Shown: positions 51,639 to 61,682 of the stretch, one piece after another
Layout of the letters: each line of letters opens with the position of its first letter
Position numbering within the stretch: position 1 is the first letter of the stretch
Assembly (NCBI RefSeq): GCF_048268085.1
Contig: NZ_JBLWWF010000009.1
Span: forward strand, 1 to 64,000
Source of the DNA: Neptunicella sp048268085
GTDB taxonomy: Bacteria; Pseudomonadota; Gammaproteobacteria; Enterobacterales; Alteromonadaceae
DNA length: 64,000 bases
Direction of reading: 5' to 3'
Program-made: the position numbers and the translations under genes
Notes under the pieces: model-generated
The model's database searches: none
Seen by the model: the letters and a program-made list of their open reading frames with translations, nothing else
Told to the model about the DNA's origin: nothing

Positions 51639-52940
51639 TTACCTTTCAACACGGTCACGTCCATGCTCTTTGGCGCCATATAATTTCAAATCGGCCCGTT
51701 TAAACAAGTCACTGATTGACTGATCGGTTGGCTCAGCACAAACCACCCCAAAACTTACCGTGTAAGTCACGGTTTTTCCATCTATCTGCAAGGTTGAATC
51801 GGTAATGGCTTTTCGCACTCTCTCGGCCAGCAAGAAAGCATCATCAACTCCCGTGTCGGAAAGAAACAGGGCAAATTCTTCGCCGCCTAATCGACCAAGC
51901 AGATCCGATTTTCGCAAAAATGACTGTGTGGTTTTAGTGAAATGGATCAGTACCTGATCACCAATAAAGTGGCCATAAGTGTCATTTATCCGCTTAAAGT
52001 GATCCAAATCCATCAATACAAACGAGGCCGAAGATTGTTGGCGTTGCGCCAGTTTCCGCATATGTTCTGCGGTTTCAAAAAAACTGCCTCGATTCAATGT
52101 TCCGGTTAATGAATCTCTGGTAGCCAGATTTTTGAGCTTGTCGTTCAAAACTTGTAATTCTGCGGTACGCTCAGTAACGGCATCTTCTAACCAGTTGCGC
52201 TTTTCCTGCTCGTCTTCCAATAACCGTTGCTTATCCTTCTCGATCGCACCGAGCATCTTGTTCATATGCTCCTGGAGCTGTTTGAGTTCATTGTTTTCAA
52301 TGTCCGGTAAATGGATCCGTTGACTGGCATTGTGGTTCAGTTGTACCTCTTCCACTTGCGACATCAATGTTTTTAGCGGCTGAGCCAAATAGCGATCAAA
52401 GGCCCAGACAAACAGCCAAAACAACAACGACAACTTGATGATGGCCGTTAGTGCAATCAACAAAAAACCAAACAAAACACGATCAAAAATGACTTGCGAC
52501 GATGAATATAGAACCAATGAACCTAACAGGACTTTTTTACCCATCAGTGTCCAGCTTAATTCGGATTTTACGCTAAAAACTGACAGAGGACGGTCAGTTG
52601 GGGCGTAAGATCGGTTAGTAACAATACTATTGCCATCCTGATCAAAAACATCGACGCCTTGGATAATAGGCATTTTAACCAGACCGTCTACCAGCACATC
52701 CAGCTGAGTCTGATTGTATTGCCACAAGCTAGCCGCAATAGGATCCCGCACTGTGGCCTGTAACTGATTTAACTCACTTGAAATGGAATGTTGGGTTTTT
52801 AAGTATTCGGTCAAAAACTGCGTGCCAGTGATAAGACAGGTTACGCCTAAATAAATAGAAAAAACCACGCGTAACATTTTTTGAGATAAATGGTTGGGAC
52901 GCAAAAAATTTAACAACATTAAATACAATACTTCCCACAC
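51639..52940 (-). CDS. Membrane diguanylate cyclase (periplasmic sensor-HAMP-GGDEF)
   Basis: 433 residues (an internal ATG at 52919 is an equally good start). Two transmembrane segments (~25-47 and ~150-175) flank a ~100-residue periplasmic sensor. HAMP-like region and coiled coil follow, then GGDEF with MDLDHFKRINDTYGH, active site GGEEF and an intact inhibitory I-site RKSD five residues before it. It should make c-di-GMP with product inhibition. The adjacent solute-binding protein may act as its periplasmic ligand sensor (inference). Confidence 0.92.
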   Translation of the reverse strand: MWEVLYLMLLNFLRPNHLSQKMLRVVFSIYLGVTCLITGTQFLTEYLKTQHSISSELNQLQATVRDPIAASLWQYNQTQLDVLVDGLVKMPIIQGVDVFDQDGNSIVTNRSYAPTDRPLSVFSVKSELSWTLMGKKVLLGSLVLYSSSQVIFDRVLFGFLLIALTAIIKLSLLFWLFVWAFDRYLAQPLKTLMSQVEEVQLNHNASQRIHLPDIENNELKQLQEHMNKMLGAIEKDKQRLLEDEQEKRNWLEDAVTERTAELQVLNDKLKNLATRDSLTGTLNRGSFFETAEHMRKLAQRQQSSASFVLMDLDHFKRINDTYGHFIGDQVLIHFTKTTQSFLRKSDLLGRLGGEEFALFLSDTGVDDAFLLAERVRKAITDSTLQIDGKTVTYTVSFGVVCAEPTDQSISDLFKRADLKLYGAKEHGRDRVER

Positions 52941-53072
52941 AACTGAACATTAAAGTTCATCTTAGATGACTCAAGCATTTAATGGAATAGATTTGACTAT
53001 CAACTATTTAGCCACTGAGAAATCTTGGCTGTACGCGACAAACAATAATAACGGCTGTCGATAACCGGCTGG

Positions 53073-53330
53073 TTATGATGGGGTATCTTTATCTTTTAGA
53101 TACTTCTTTTCTGTCGCCTGCCATACAAAATGTGCCCAAACCAAACCACCTAAAGGAAAAAGCAGCAAAGCAATCAAAGGGCGAACCCATATCTCGTCCT
53201 GGGGCTGGATAATTTGCATTATCAACGACCATAACACGGCCGTGGTAATTCCCCATCCAATGAATCCGTTAATCCAAATAAAACGCTTTTTACCTTTTGT
53301 TCTGGTGGCTTCCCATTTTTCAATATTCAT
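53073..53330 (-). CDS. Small membrane protein, function unknown
   Basis: 85 residues with two hydrophobic segments (about 18-41 and 50-70) and basic ends (TRTKGKKRF; EKKYLKDKD). It starts at ATG 53330. I recognise no family. Confidence 0.6.
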   Translation of the reverse strand: MNIEKWEATRTKGKKRFIWINGFIGWGITTAVLWSLIMQIIQPQDEIWVRPLIALLLFPLGGLVWAHFVWQATEKKYLKDKDTPS

Positions 53331-53428
53331 TAGGGCGTGTTGACCTTATCCAATTGTGAGATTTATTAACGACCAGTATTTAATATCAGATGCCGTTTTT
53401 CAACCCGACAGGTTGAATTGCGGACACC

Positions 53429-54742
53429 TCAATCCAGGTTGAGCATCAATACCTTGGAGTTACGCTGGTAGTTGTATAAACGTTTTTTACCATCTGGCAG
53501 TTCATCGATAGTGGAAGGCAAAAAGCCGTATTCACGAAACCAGTGGCCGGTGACGGTGGTGAGTACAAAAATACGGTCAAGCCCCATATTCTGAGCTTTT
53601 TCGCAAATCGCATCCATCAATCGCTCGCCTCGGTTAGCACCACGATAATCCTGATGGGTAGCCACACAGGCGAGTTCGGCACATTTTTCGTCATAATAAG
53701 GATACAACGCAGCGCACGCGATGATAGTGCCATCCCGCTCAATCACGGTAAAACAGCCGATTTCATTTTCTAGCAATTCCCGCGAGCGTTTAACCAGAAT
53801 GCCTTTTTCTTCCAACGGATTGATTAATTTAAGGATCCCGCCGACATCATCGATGGTCGCGCCACGTAATTGCTCGTAATAATTTTGCGAAATGAGCGAG
53901 CCTGCTCCATCGCGGGTAAACAGTTCTTGCAGTAACGCTCCGTCATCTTCATAACTGACACAATGACAACGGCGGATCCCCGCAGCAAGGCTGGCAGAAA
54001 AAGCACTTAGAATACCGGTTTGCTCATAATAATAAGGATTATCCAGCAAATCCTGTAATTGACGGCTCTCGATATTACGCATGAGTTTACCATCCTGATC
54101 CAGTACCCCTTCCTGCTGGGAAAACACGATCAGTTTATCGGCATTTAATGAAATGGCCGCCTGAGTCGCCACATCTTCATGAGACAGATTAAATACTTCT
54201 CCTGTCGGCGAATAACCCATAGGGCCAAGCAACACAATCGAGCCATCATTTAAATGATCGTTAATACCATGCACATCAATACGACGAACCAAACCGGTAT
54301 GCTCAAAGTCGATACCATCACGCACACCAATTGGCATGGCCACCACCAAATTGCCGGAACAAACCCGAATTTGCGAACCATGCATGGGCGAATTTGCCAG
54401 TCCCATGGTCAACAGCGCTTCAATCTGTGACCGCACTGAGCCAGCAGCATCTTTAACGCATTCGATGGTCTGTTTATCGGTGAGGCGAACATTATCGTGA
54501 AAACGCAGCGGCATGTTACGCAATGCCACCCGCTGATCAATTTGTGGACGTGCACCATGGACTAATACCAGTCGAACTCCCAAGCTATTCAACAACGCAA
54601 TATCGTTGATGATATTAGCAAAATTGGCATGCTCGACAGCTTCACCACCAAACATCAGGACAAACGTCTTGCCCCGATGTGAATTAATGTATGGTGCCGA
54701 ATGACGAAATAATTTAACACTTTCGTGATGAGATCCGCCCAC
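53429..54742 (-). CDS. argA: N-acetylglutamate synthase
   Basis: 437 residues starting at GTG 54742 with AAGGAAAG upstream. N-terminal amino-acid-kinase-like domain (LVLVHGARPQID; GSIVLLGPMGYSPTG) and C-terminal GNAT domain (HQDYRGANRGERLMDAICEKA). It catalyses the first step of arginine synthesis from glutamate and acetyl-CoA. Classical ArgA length. Last gene of the argCBFGHA operon, 29 bases after argH; here argA is separate, not fused to argH as in some marine gammaproteobacteria. Confidence 0.96.
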   Translation of the reverse strand: MGGSHHESVKLFRHSAPYINSHRGKTFVLMFGGEAVEHANFANIINDIALLNSLGVRLVLVHGARPQIDQRVALRNMPLRFHDNVRLTDKQTIECVKDAAGSVRSQIEALLTMGLANSPMHGSQIRVCSGNLVVAMPIGVRDGIDFEHTGLVRRIDVHGINDHLNDGSIVLLGPMGYSPTGEVFNLSHEDVATQAAISLNADKLIVFSQQEGVLDQDGKLMRNIESRQLQDLLDNPYYYEQTGILSAFSASLAAGIRRCHCVSYEDDGALLQELFTRDGAGSLISQNYYEQLRGATIDDVGGILKLINPLEEKGILVKRSRELLENEIGCFTVIERDGTIIACAALYPYYDEKCAELACVATHQDYRGANRGERLMDAICEKAQNMGLDRIFVLTTVTGHWFREYGFLPSTIDELPDGKKRLYNYQRNSKVLMLNLD

Positions 54743-54771
54743 TAGCTACTTTCCTTTTCCACTTAATTAAT

Positions 54772-56151
54772 TTAACGGGCCGCGATAGCCGCCAATTCTT
54801 GTTGCAAGGCGGCACTCACTGGTTCAACACCGGTTCCACCGAGAATATTGCGCTTGTCGACTAAATACTCCAGTTGAAGAATGGGATAAACATCATCTTC
54901 AATTAAATCAGAATATTGTTGCAGTTCCTTGACCGACAAGTCTTCAATGGGTTTACCAGCCGCTAACGCGGCTAATACCACCTGACCGGAAATATCATGA
55001 GCGGTTCTAAACGGTACACCTTTGCCCACCAGATAATCGGCTAATTCAGTGGCATTGGCATAACCTTCTTTGGCGGCCTGTGCACAGCGCTCGGCATCCA
55101 GTTCAATACTATCCACCACTTCGCTGGCAATCACTAAACAGATATGCCATTGGTTGACGGCATCAAAGGCGCCTTCCTTGTCTTCCTGCATATCTTTGTT
55201 ATACGCCAGCGGTAGCCCTTTCATAGTAACCAGCAACCCTTGCAAGCTGCCGAATACCCGACCACATTTACCACGCATCAGCTCAAGGGCATCCGGATTT
55301 TTCTTTTGCGGCATTAACGAAGAGCCCGAGGTGACATGATCGCCCAGACGAATAAAACCGGATTCACCGGAATTAAAGAAAATCAAATCTTCCGCCATAC
55401 GTGACATATGCATCATGCTGGTACTGGCAACAAACAGTAGCTCCAGCACGTAATCACGATCCGATACTGCATCAAGACTATTGACACACGGGCTGGCAAA
55501 CCCCAACTGCTCGGCAATTTCCTGACGATCAATTGGATAAGTGGTGCCAGCCAAAGCACCGCTGCCAAGCGGACACTGGTTTAAACGCTGGGTAAGATCT
55601 TCAAGGCGGCTAATATCGCGTTTGAACATTTCCACGTAGGCTAAACACCAATGGGGAAAACGGACCGGCTGCGCCCGCTGCAAATGGGTATAACCGGGCA
55701 ATATCACTGTTTCGTTGCGCTTGGCGGTATTGACCAACGAGGCGCGCAATTGCTGTAAATCATTCAGCAGTTGCTCGCAATGCTCACGCACCCACAGGCG
55801 AAAATCGGTGGCAACCTGATCGTTACGACTACGGCCGGTATGCAACTTACGCGCAATATCACCGAGCTTGTCTGTCAGTGCCGCTTCGACAAAACTGTGA
55901 ATATCTTCTTCCGGTGAGTTGGCAAAATCCAGTTCACCGGCTTCGGCTTTGGCCAACAATTCATTTAGAGCTTGTTCAAGCTGTTGCTGTTCATCACTGG
56001 TGAGCACTCCGGCTTTAGCAATAGCCCGTGACCAGACAATCGAGCCGCGAATATCCTGGCTGGCCATCACCTGATCAAACGGCAGTGAATCATTAACCTG
56101 TTTGAACATGTCGCTGCTGCCGGACTGAAAACGTCCTCCCCACAACGCCAT
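54772..56151 (-). CDS. argH: Argininosuccinate lyase
   Basis: 459 residues. Signature GSSLMPQKKNPDALELMRGK with the catalytic serine loop, TGRSRNDQVATDFRLW, and LQRAQPVRFPHW. It splits argininosuccinate to arginine and fumarate. Normal unfused length. The start overlaps the argG stop by one base (TAATG). Confidence 0.97.
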   Translation of the reverse strand: MALWGGRFQSGSSDMFKQVNDSLPFDQVMASQDIRGSIVWSRAIAKAGVLTSDEQQQLEQALNELLAKAEAGELDFANSPEEDIHSFVEAALTDKLGDIARKLHTGRSRNDQVATDFRLWVREHCEQLLNDLQQLRASLVNTAKRNETVILPGYTHLQRAQPVRFPHWCLAYVEMFKRDISRLEDLTQRLNQCPLGSGALAGTTYPIDRQEIAEQLGFASPCVNSLDAVSDRDYVLELLFVASTSMMHMSRMAEDLIFFNSGESGFIRLGDHVTSGSSLMPQKKNPDALELMRGKCGRVFGSLQGLLVTMKGLPLAYNKDMQEDKEGAFDAVNQWHICLVIASEVVDSIELDAERCAQAAKEGYANATELADYLVGKGVPFRTAHDISGQVVLAALAAGKPIEDLSVKELQQYSDLIEDDVYPILQLEYLVDKRNILGGTGVEPVSAALQQELAAIAAR

Positions 56152-57371
56152 TAGACTTTACCGTTCTGGTTTTTCAGCGCTTGAATACGGCTCGACAAGC
56201 TGAATAAACGAATGAAACCTTCGGCATGTTTCTGGTCATAGACTTCATCTTTGCTAAAGGTAGCAAAATCTTCAGAATACAAGCTGTTCGGTGAGCGACG
56301 TTGCACTACCGTGGCTTGACCTTTATACAATTTAACCACGATGTCACCAGTTAGCTTGGCAGCAAATTCTGCCGCGCTGGCTAACATGGCATTACATAAT
56401 GGCGTAAACCAGCGGCCGTCATATACCAAGTGAGAAAACTCAATGGCTTGCTGTTCACGGTATTGCATGGAACGCTTATCCAGCACTAATAATTCCAGTG
56501 CTTTATAAGCGGCCATTAATACGGTGCCGCCTGGAGTTTCATAACAACCACGGGATTTCATTCCCACTAAACGGTTTTCAACAATGTCGATACGACCGAC
56601 ACCATGCGGTGCGGCTAAGCTGTTTAGTTTCACCAGTGCCTGATAAGGGCTAAGTTTTTCATCATTGATAGCGACTAATTTACCGGCTTCAAAGCTGAGC
56701 ATAATGCGCTCTGGGGTATTGGGTGCATCTTCCGGATCGGTGGTTAAGGTCCACACGCCTTTAGATGGCTCACACCACGGATCTTCCAGCTCGCCACCTT
56801 CGTGAGAAATATGCCAGGCGTTAGCATCACGGCTGTATATTTTGGTGGCTGACGCAGACGTTTTAATCTTGCGTTCGGCCAGATAATCCAATAAATCTTC
56901 ACGGGAATGCATATCCCACTCACGCCATGGAGCAATCACGGTTAAATCAGGCGCCAGTGACGCAAATGCCCCTTCAAAACGCACCTGATCGTTACCTTTA
57001 CCAGTACAACCATGACACAGTGCGTCGGCACCCACTTTACGGGCGATTTCCACTTGTGCTTTGGCGATAACCGGACGTGCCATTGACGTGCCCAGCAAAT
57101 ATTGGCCTTCATACACCGCACCGGTAGTAATAGTGGGGTAAATATAATCGCGGACGAATTCTTCTTTAAGATCAACGATGTAACATTCGCTGGCACCGGT
57201 CGCCAGGGCTTTTTCGCGCAGGCCTTCCAGCTCTTCGTCGCCTTGGCCCACATCGGCAGCAAACGCCACTACTTCACAGTCATAATTCTCTTTCAACCAC
57301 GGGATAATGGCCGAGGTATCCAAACCGCCTGAATAGGCTAAAACAACTTTTTTGATTGATTGTGCAGTCAC
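56151..57371 (-). CDS. argG: Argininosuccinate synthase
   Basis: 406 residues with PP-loop AYSGGLDTSAI, CHGCTGKGNDQVRFE, and KSRGCYETPGGTVL. It condenses citrulline with aspartate using ATP. Twelve bases after argF in the operon. Confidence 0.97.
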   Translation of the reverse strand: MTAQSIKKVVLAYSGGLDTSAIIPWLKENYDCEVVAFAADVGQGDEELEGLREKALATGASECYIVDLKEEFVRDYIYPTITTGAVYEGQYLLGTSMARPVIAKAQVEIARKVGADALCHGCTGKGNDQVRFEGAFASLAPDLTVIAPWREWDMHSREDLLDYLAERKIKTSASATKIYSRDANAWHISHEGGELEDPWCEPSKGVWTLTTDPEDAPNTPERIMLSFEAGKLVAINDEKLSPYQALVKLNSLAAPHGVGRIDIVENRLVGMKSRGCYETPGGTVLMAAYKALELLVLDKRSMQYREQQAIEFSHLVYDGRWFTPLCNAMLASAAEFAAKLTGDIVVKLYKGQATVVQRRSPNSLYSEDFATFSKDEVYDQKHAEGFIRLFSLSSRIQALKNQNGKV

Positions 57372-57383
57372 GAAATTTCTCTC

Positions 57384-58292
57384 TTATTTAAACAAACTAA
57401 TTAATATGGCGTTTTGTGCATGCATTCTGTTTTCAGCTTGCTGCAATAATAATGAATAGCCGCTATCCATCAACTCACTGGTAATCTCTTGTCCGCGATG
57501 CGCGGGCTGGCAATGCAGCACATATTTAGCACCGGATTGATTGAACTGCGACATATTTAACTGATAAGGCATAAAGGCCTGTTCAATTTCTTCCAGCTTA
57601 GTGTTATCACCCATGGAAATCCATGTGTCAGTGTAAAGTACATCAACGCCGTTCAAGTCTTCAATCTGGCTACTGACGGATATTTTGCCACCATGCTTAG
57701 CGGCAAGTTCTTGGGCTTTGGCTACCATGGCTGGATCGGGGAAATACCCTTCAGGGCAAACCGCTCTTACTTCACAGCCTAAAATAGCTCCGACGATCAT
57801 GAGTGAGTGAGTGACGTTATTGCCATCACCTACATAAGCGATCTTCAAACCTTTAACATCACCAAAGGCTTCGCTCAGGGTAAGGTAATCCGCCAAACCC
57901 TGGCAGGGGTGGTACAAATCACACAAGGCATTAATTACCGGAATATCGGCACCGGCACCCAGCTCATGCAAGGTTTGATGTTTAAATACTCGAGCCACAA
58001 TACCATCGGCCCAACAAGCCAGATTGCCGCCGATATCTTTGAGGGTTTCACGACCGGACAACTGACCATCCTGACAATCCAGATAGACAAAATGACCACC
58101 CAGTTTATTGATCCCAATATCAAAACTGACGCGAGTACGTAAAGATGGCTTTTCAAATAATCCCACAATGGATTTACCGGCTAATACCTGACTATATTTG
58201 GCCGGATTAGCCTTAAAATCTTTGGCTAGATTGAGTAATTGGTTGATCTGTTCTGCGCTGTGTTCGGCGAACGTTAATAAACCTTGCTGCAT
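57384..58292 (-). CDS. argF: Ornithine carbamoyltransferase
   Basis: 302 residues. Carbamoyl-phosphate motif FEKPSLRTRVSF, ornithine-loop DTWISMGDN and active-site cysteine in HCQPAHRG, where the usual Leu after Cys is Gln. The SMG signature supports ornithine over acetylornithine as substrate. It starts immediately after the argB stop; the ribosome-binding AAGGAG lies inside the argB end. Confidence 0.94.
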   Translation of the reverse strand: MQQGLLTFAEHSAEQINQLLNLAKDFKANPAKYSQVLAGKSIVGLFEKPSLRTRVSFDIGINKLGGHFVYLDCQDGQLSGRETLKDIGGNLACWADGIVARVFKHQTLHELGAGADIPVINALCDLYHPCQGLADYLTLSEAFGDVKGLKIAYVGDGNNVTHSLMIVGAILGCEVRAVCPEGYFPDPAMVAKAQELAAKHGGKISVSSQIEDLNGVDVLYTDTWISMGDNTKLEEIEQAFMPYQLNMSQFNQSGAKYVLHCQPAHRGQEITSELMDSGYSLLLQQAENRMHAQNAILISLFK

Positions 58293-59129
58293 TTAACTCT
58301 CCTTCACTGATTCAGCGCTGACACTGACGTTAATTTGATTATTCGCATCGGGGTAGATTGTGGTTCCCACCGCCTCGATTTGACTGAGTTCAGCCAGTTT
58401 TTCCGGTGACTTCCAGCCCGCGATAATGACCGGTTTGCCAATTAAATTAGCGGTTGCTAATGCGGCGTTCACCTTAACAGCCATGCCATCAAGGATCACT
58501 TGTTGTTCAATCAACTGTTGAATTTTTTCGCCATTTAAACTGGGGATCAACTCACGCTTAGCATCCAAAACTCCCGGCACATCGGAGAGCAATAACAGTT
58601 CCGCGCCGATACTCTGGGCCACGGCAACAGCAGCTTGATCGGCATTGACGTTCAGCAATTGACCACTTGCATCACAACCAATAGAACTGATAATTGGCAC
58701 ATAATGCTTGCTCAATAACAGCGTTAGCAACTCACCATTGCCCCCCAGTGCACTGCCAACGCAACCAAATTTGGCATCGAGCGCCTGACTGATGGCAATA
58801 TCACCATCCGCGAGACTTACGCCTACAGCGTTAATTTGATGAGTTTTGGCCTGTGCAACTAACTGTTTATTGGCTGCACCGGACAGCGCACCTACCACAA
58901 ACGCAATTTGATCTTGAGGAGTAACTCTTAATCCATCAATTTTTATTGATTGCTTGCCCAAGGCGGTTAACCACTGTTCCACCAGTGAGCCGCCACCGTG
59001 TACCAACAAAATCGGCCGAACTTGCTGCAATTGCGCAATAACAGCAAATAACTTGATGAGATGCTCTTGGCTATCCAACAAGGCTCCGCCGACTTTAATC
59101 ACCAATGGTGACAAGCCTTGGCGACTCAT
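58293..59129 (-). CDS. argB: Acetylglutamate kinase
   Basis: 278 residues from ATG 59129, which overlaps the argC stop by 4 bases (ATGA); an upstream opening at 59177 lies within argC and is rejected. AAK fold: VIKVGGALLD, LVHGGGSLVEQWL, NVNADQAAVAVA and DGMAVKVNAAL. It phosphorylates N-acetylglutamate. Confidence 0.95.
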   Translation of the reverse strand: MSRQGLSPLVIKVGGALLDSQEHLIKLFAVIAQLQQVRPILLVHGGGSLVEQWLTALGKQSIKIDGLRVTPQDQIAFVVGALSGAANKQLVAQAKTHQINAVGVSLADGDIAISQALDAKFGCVGSALGGNGELLTLLLSKHYVPIISSIGCDASGQLLNVNADQAAVAVAQSIGAELLLLSDVPGVLDAKRELIPSLNGEKIQQLIEQQVILDGMAVKVNAALATANLIGKPVIIAGWKSPEKLAELSQIEAVGTTIYPDANNQINVSVSAESVKES

Positions 59130-60145
59130 AACGGCAACCCGCTGTTTTTGTCCAGACCAAAACTCAGGTTGGCACATTGCAATGCTTGTGAAGCCGCTCC
59201 TTTAAGCAAGTTATCAATAGCACTACAAATCACCAGATAACCGCTGGCAGAATCATATTTCCACCCCAAGTCACAGCGTCCGGTATTGACGACATCTTCA
59301 ACTTTAGGGAAGGTCTTGCGTAATTGAATTTGCGGATTATTGGCATAAGCCTGATTAAAGGCGTCATCGATCTGCTGTTGTGTCACACCGGCATTTAATT
59401 TAACCGTGATGGTCGCCAAAATTCCCCGTTTAAAATTACCTAAGTGCGGCGTGAAGATCACAGGAGTGCCCAACCAGCTTTCAATTTCAGGTTGATGACG
59501 ATGACTCAACACACCATAAGCCTGTAAACTGACTTCACAGAAACTACTGTTCAACGCGGCCTTCCGTCCGGCACCACTGACGCCAGACACCGCATTAATC
59601 ACCGGACGCACCTGGCTATCCAGCAATTGATTCTCGAATAAGGGTTTGAGTGCCAATAAAGACGCCGTGGGATAACAGCCTGGCACCGCTACCACCTTGG
59701 CGCCAGCCAATGCATCGGCATGCCAGTCCACCAAACCATAAACAGCCTGCTCAAGTAATTGCTGATGTTGATGGGTGAATCCATAATGACTGGCAAAAAT
59801 GTCACGATCTTTAATTCTGAATGCGCCGGACAAGTCCATTACCCGCGCTTTGCCCGAGGTTAATAATGGCATAATGTCATGGCTGAATTCATGGGGAGTC
59901 GCCAGGAAAATAACATCCATTTCCTCTGCCATCGTTTTTAATTTCGCTTGTGTACCAGCTTGCAAAACCCAATCCGCCATAACTGGGCGCTGCGGGTACA
60001 GCTCACCCATTGTTTTACCTGCATCGGCGCTATTTTCAGATACAAATAAAGCTTCCAGCGAATACTCGGGATGCGCTAGCAATAAACTAATCAGCTCAAC
60101 ACCAGCGTAACCACTGGCACCAAAAATACAGGATTTTATTTTCAT
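59126..60145 (-). CDS. argC: N-acetyl-gamma-glutamyl-phosphate reductase
   Basis: 339 residues. NADPH-binding GASGYAGVELISLL, catalytic cysteine in VPGCYPTASLLAL, and the HRHQPEIE histidine region. First gene of the argCBFGHA operon, divergent from argE, with ArgR-box-like sites between. Confidence 0.96.
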   Translation of the reverse strand: MKIKSCIFGASGYAGVELISLLLAHPEYSLEALFVSENSADAGKTMGELYPQRPVMADWVLQAGTQAKLKTMAEEMDVIFLATPHEFSHDIMPLLTSGKARVMDLSGAFRIKDRDIFASHYGFTHQHQQLLEQAVYGLVDWHADALAGAKVVAVPGCYPTASLLALKPLFENQLLDSQVRPVINAVSGVSGAGRKAALNSSFCEVSLQAYGVLSHRHQPEIESWLGTPVIFTPHLGNFKRGILATITVKLNAGVTQQQIDDAFNQAYANNPQIQLRKTFPKVEDVVNTGRCDLGWKYDSASGYLVICSAIDNLLKGAASQALQCANLSFGLDKNSGLPL

Positions 60146-60329
60146 ATCAGACTTAATAAGGTTTTGTTAAATTATAGAAAAATTAAAAAAGACAGCGTGA
60201 CTAACTATTCCTTTAGCTAGGATCGTCGCTGAAATAGGGAGATCGCCTGTATCCGTATGTTGGCATTAATCGGTTTCATTTAATATTAAGATTGCGTTAA
60301 ATCAAGATTACGTTAAGAATGCCACTACA

Positions 60330-60364
60330 AACATATTTATTCAACTTTTTTGCATAATTATTTG
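60330..60364. promoter_or_regulatory. Paired ARG-box-like sites (putative ArgR operator)
   Basis: Two sites resembling TGAATWWWWATTCA: AACATATTTATTCA at 60330-60343 (perfect right half) and TGCATAATTATTTG at 60351-60364 (7 of 10 defined bases). They are 21 bp apart, the usual helical spacing of ArgR box pairs, and lie between argC and argE, just before argE. Confidence 0.6.
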
Positions 60365-60375
60365 GTGTTTATACA

Positions 60376-61524
60376 ATGAATTTTTTACAGCATTACCAAA
60401 ATATCATCGCAATGCCGACAATTAGCGCCTTTGATGAAGGGTTAGACCAGTCGAATCATGTGCTGATTCAGTATCTGGCCGAGCATTTTGCTAATTTAGG
60501 ATTCGAAATATCTATTCAACCTGTGCCTGAGACACGGAATAAATTTAATTTAGTTGCCAAAATCGGCTCGGGAACCGGTGGTTTGCTGCTTGCCGGTCAT
60601 TCCGATACCGTGCCGTTTGATGAAGGGAAATGGAATTCAGATCCGTTTACCTTGCTCGAACAGGACAACCGTTTGTTCGGTTTGGGTACCTGTGACATGA
60701 AGGGTTTTTTCGCTTTTATATTAGAGGCTCTCAGAGATATTCCACTGAATAAACTGCAAAAACCGTTATATATTTTAGCCAGTGCGGATGAAGAAACGTC
60801 CATGGCAGGGGCGCGCTTTTTTGCCAGTCAGCAATGGTGTAAACCCGATGTGGCAATCATCGGCGAACCAACTGAACTCAAGCCCATATATAAACATAAA
60901 GGCCACATGGCCCATAGCCTTAATATAAAAGGTCAGGCCGGTCATTCCAGCGCGCCAGCCAAAGGGGTTAATGCCATCGAGATTACCTACCAGGCAATAG
61001 GCGAATTATTGAAGCTCAAACAACAGTTAGCGGCTCGATTGGATAGCAGTTTTGACGTACCTGAAGCGACCATGAATTTGGGTCATATTCATGGCGGAGA
61101 TGGCGAGAATCGCATCTGCGGGCATTGCCAACTTAATTTTGATATTCGTTTATTACCCGGTATGTCCGATGAACAAGTCATCAATCAACTGGATGAATTG
61201 TTAGCGCCGTTGCAGCAACAGTGGCCAGGGCGGATCACTCGCGAATTGATGTACGCCACCGTGCCGTCTTTTTCCTGCCGTCAGGAAGCCGACATTATCC
61301 AACTCGCCGAGAAACTAACCGGATTCAAGGCACAAAGTGCCAACTATTGTACCGAAGCTCCGTTTATTAGTTCATTGGGCTGTGACACGCTGGTATTAGG
61401 GCCGGGCAGCATTAATCAAGCACATCAACCAGATGAATTTTTAGCGCTGGACTACATTGATCCGACTGTCACGTTATTGCGTAAAATGATTGGACAGGTT
61501 TGTTTGCCACCATCAAACGCTTAA
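60376..61524 (+). CDS. argE: Acetylornithine deacetylase
   Basis: 382 residues, M20 metallopeptidase family: LLAGHSDTVPFD (His/Asp zinc ligands), GLGTCDMKGFFA, SADEETSMAGAR (catalytic Glu) and IGEPTELKP. It releases ornithine and acetate. Divergent from argC as in E. coli and other gammaproteobacteria. This linear pathway is consistent with the separate argA. Confidence 0.96.
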   Translation: MNFLQHYQNIIAMPTISAFDEGLDQSNHVLIQYLAEHFANLGFEISIQPVPETRNKFNLVAKIGSGTGGLLLAGHSDTVPFDEGKWNSDPFTLLEQDNRLFGLGTCDMKGFFAFILEALRDIPLNKLQKPLYILASADEETSMAGARFFASQQWCKPDVAIIGEPTELKPIYKHKGHMAHSLNIKGQAGHSSAPAKGVNAIEITYQAIGELLKLKQQLAARLDSSFDVPEATMNLGHIHGGDGENRICGHCQLNFDIRLLPGMSDEQVINQLDELLAPLQQQWPGRITRELMYATVPSFSCRQEADIIQLAEKLTGFKAQSANYCTEAPFISSLGCDTLVLGPGSINQAHQPDEFLALDYIDPTVTLLRKMIGQVCLPPSNA

Positions 61525-61682
61525 TCGCAGCAAACAAAATGACAACGACGCTACTTGCAAGCTAAGCCGCTTTAAGGCTTAGCAATCAAATAGTTATGCG
61601 ATTTATTGATTTTAGGTATATATTTTCCATTGGAACACATTTGCATTATTCACTCACTCAGGCATCAATAAGGAAAAATAAT

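Noticed and set aside
53399..53416. TTCAACC/GGTTGAA hairpin downstream of argA as a terminator
   Set aside because: No T-run follows it in the direction of the arg operon; the stem is short.
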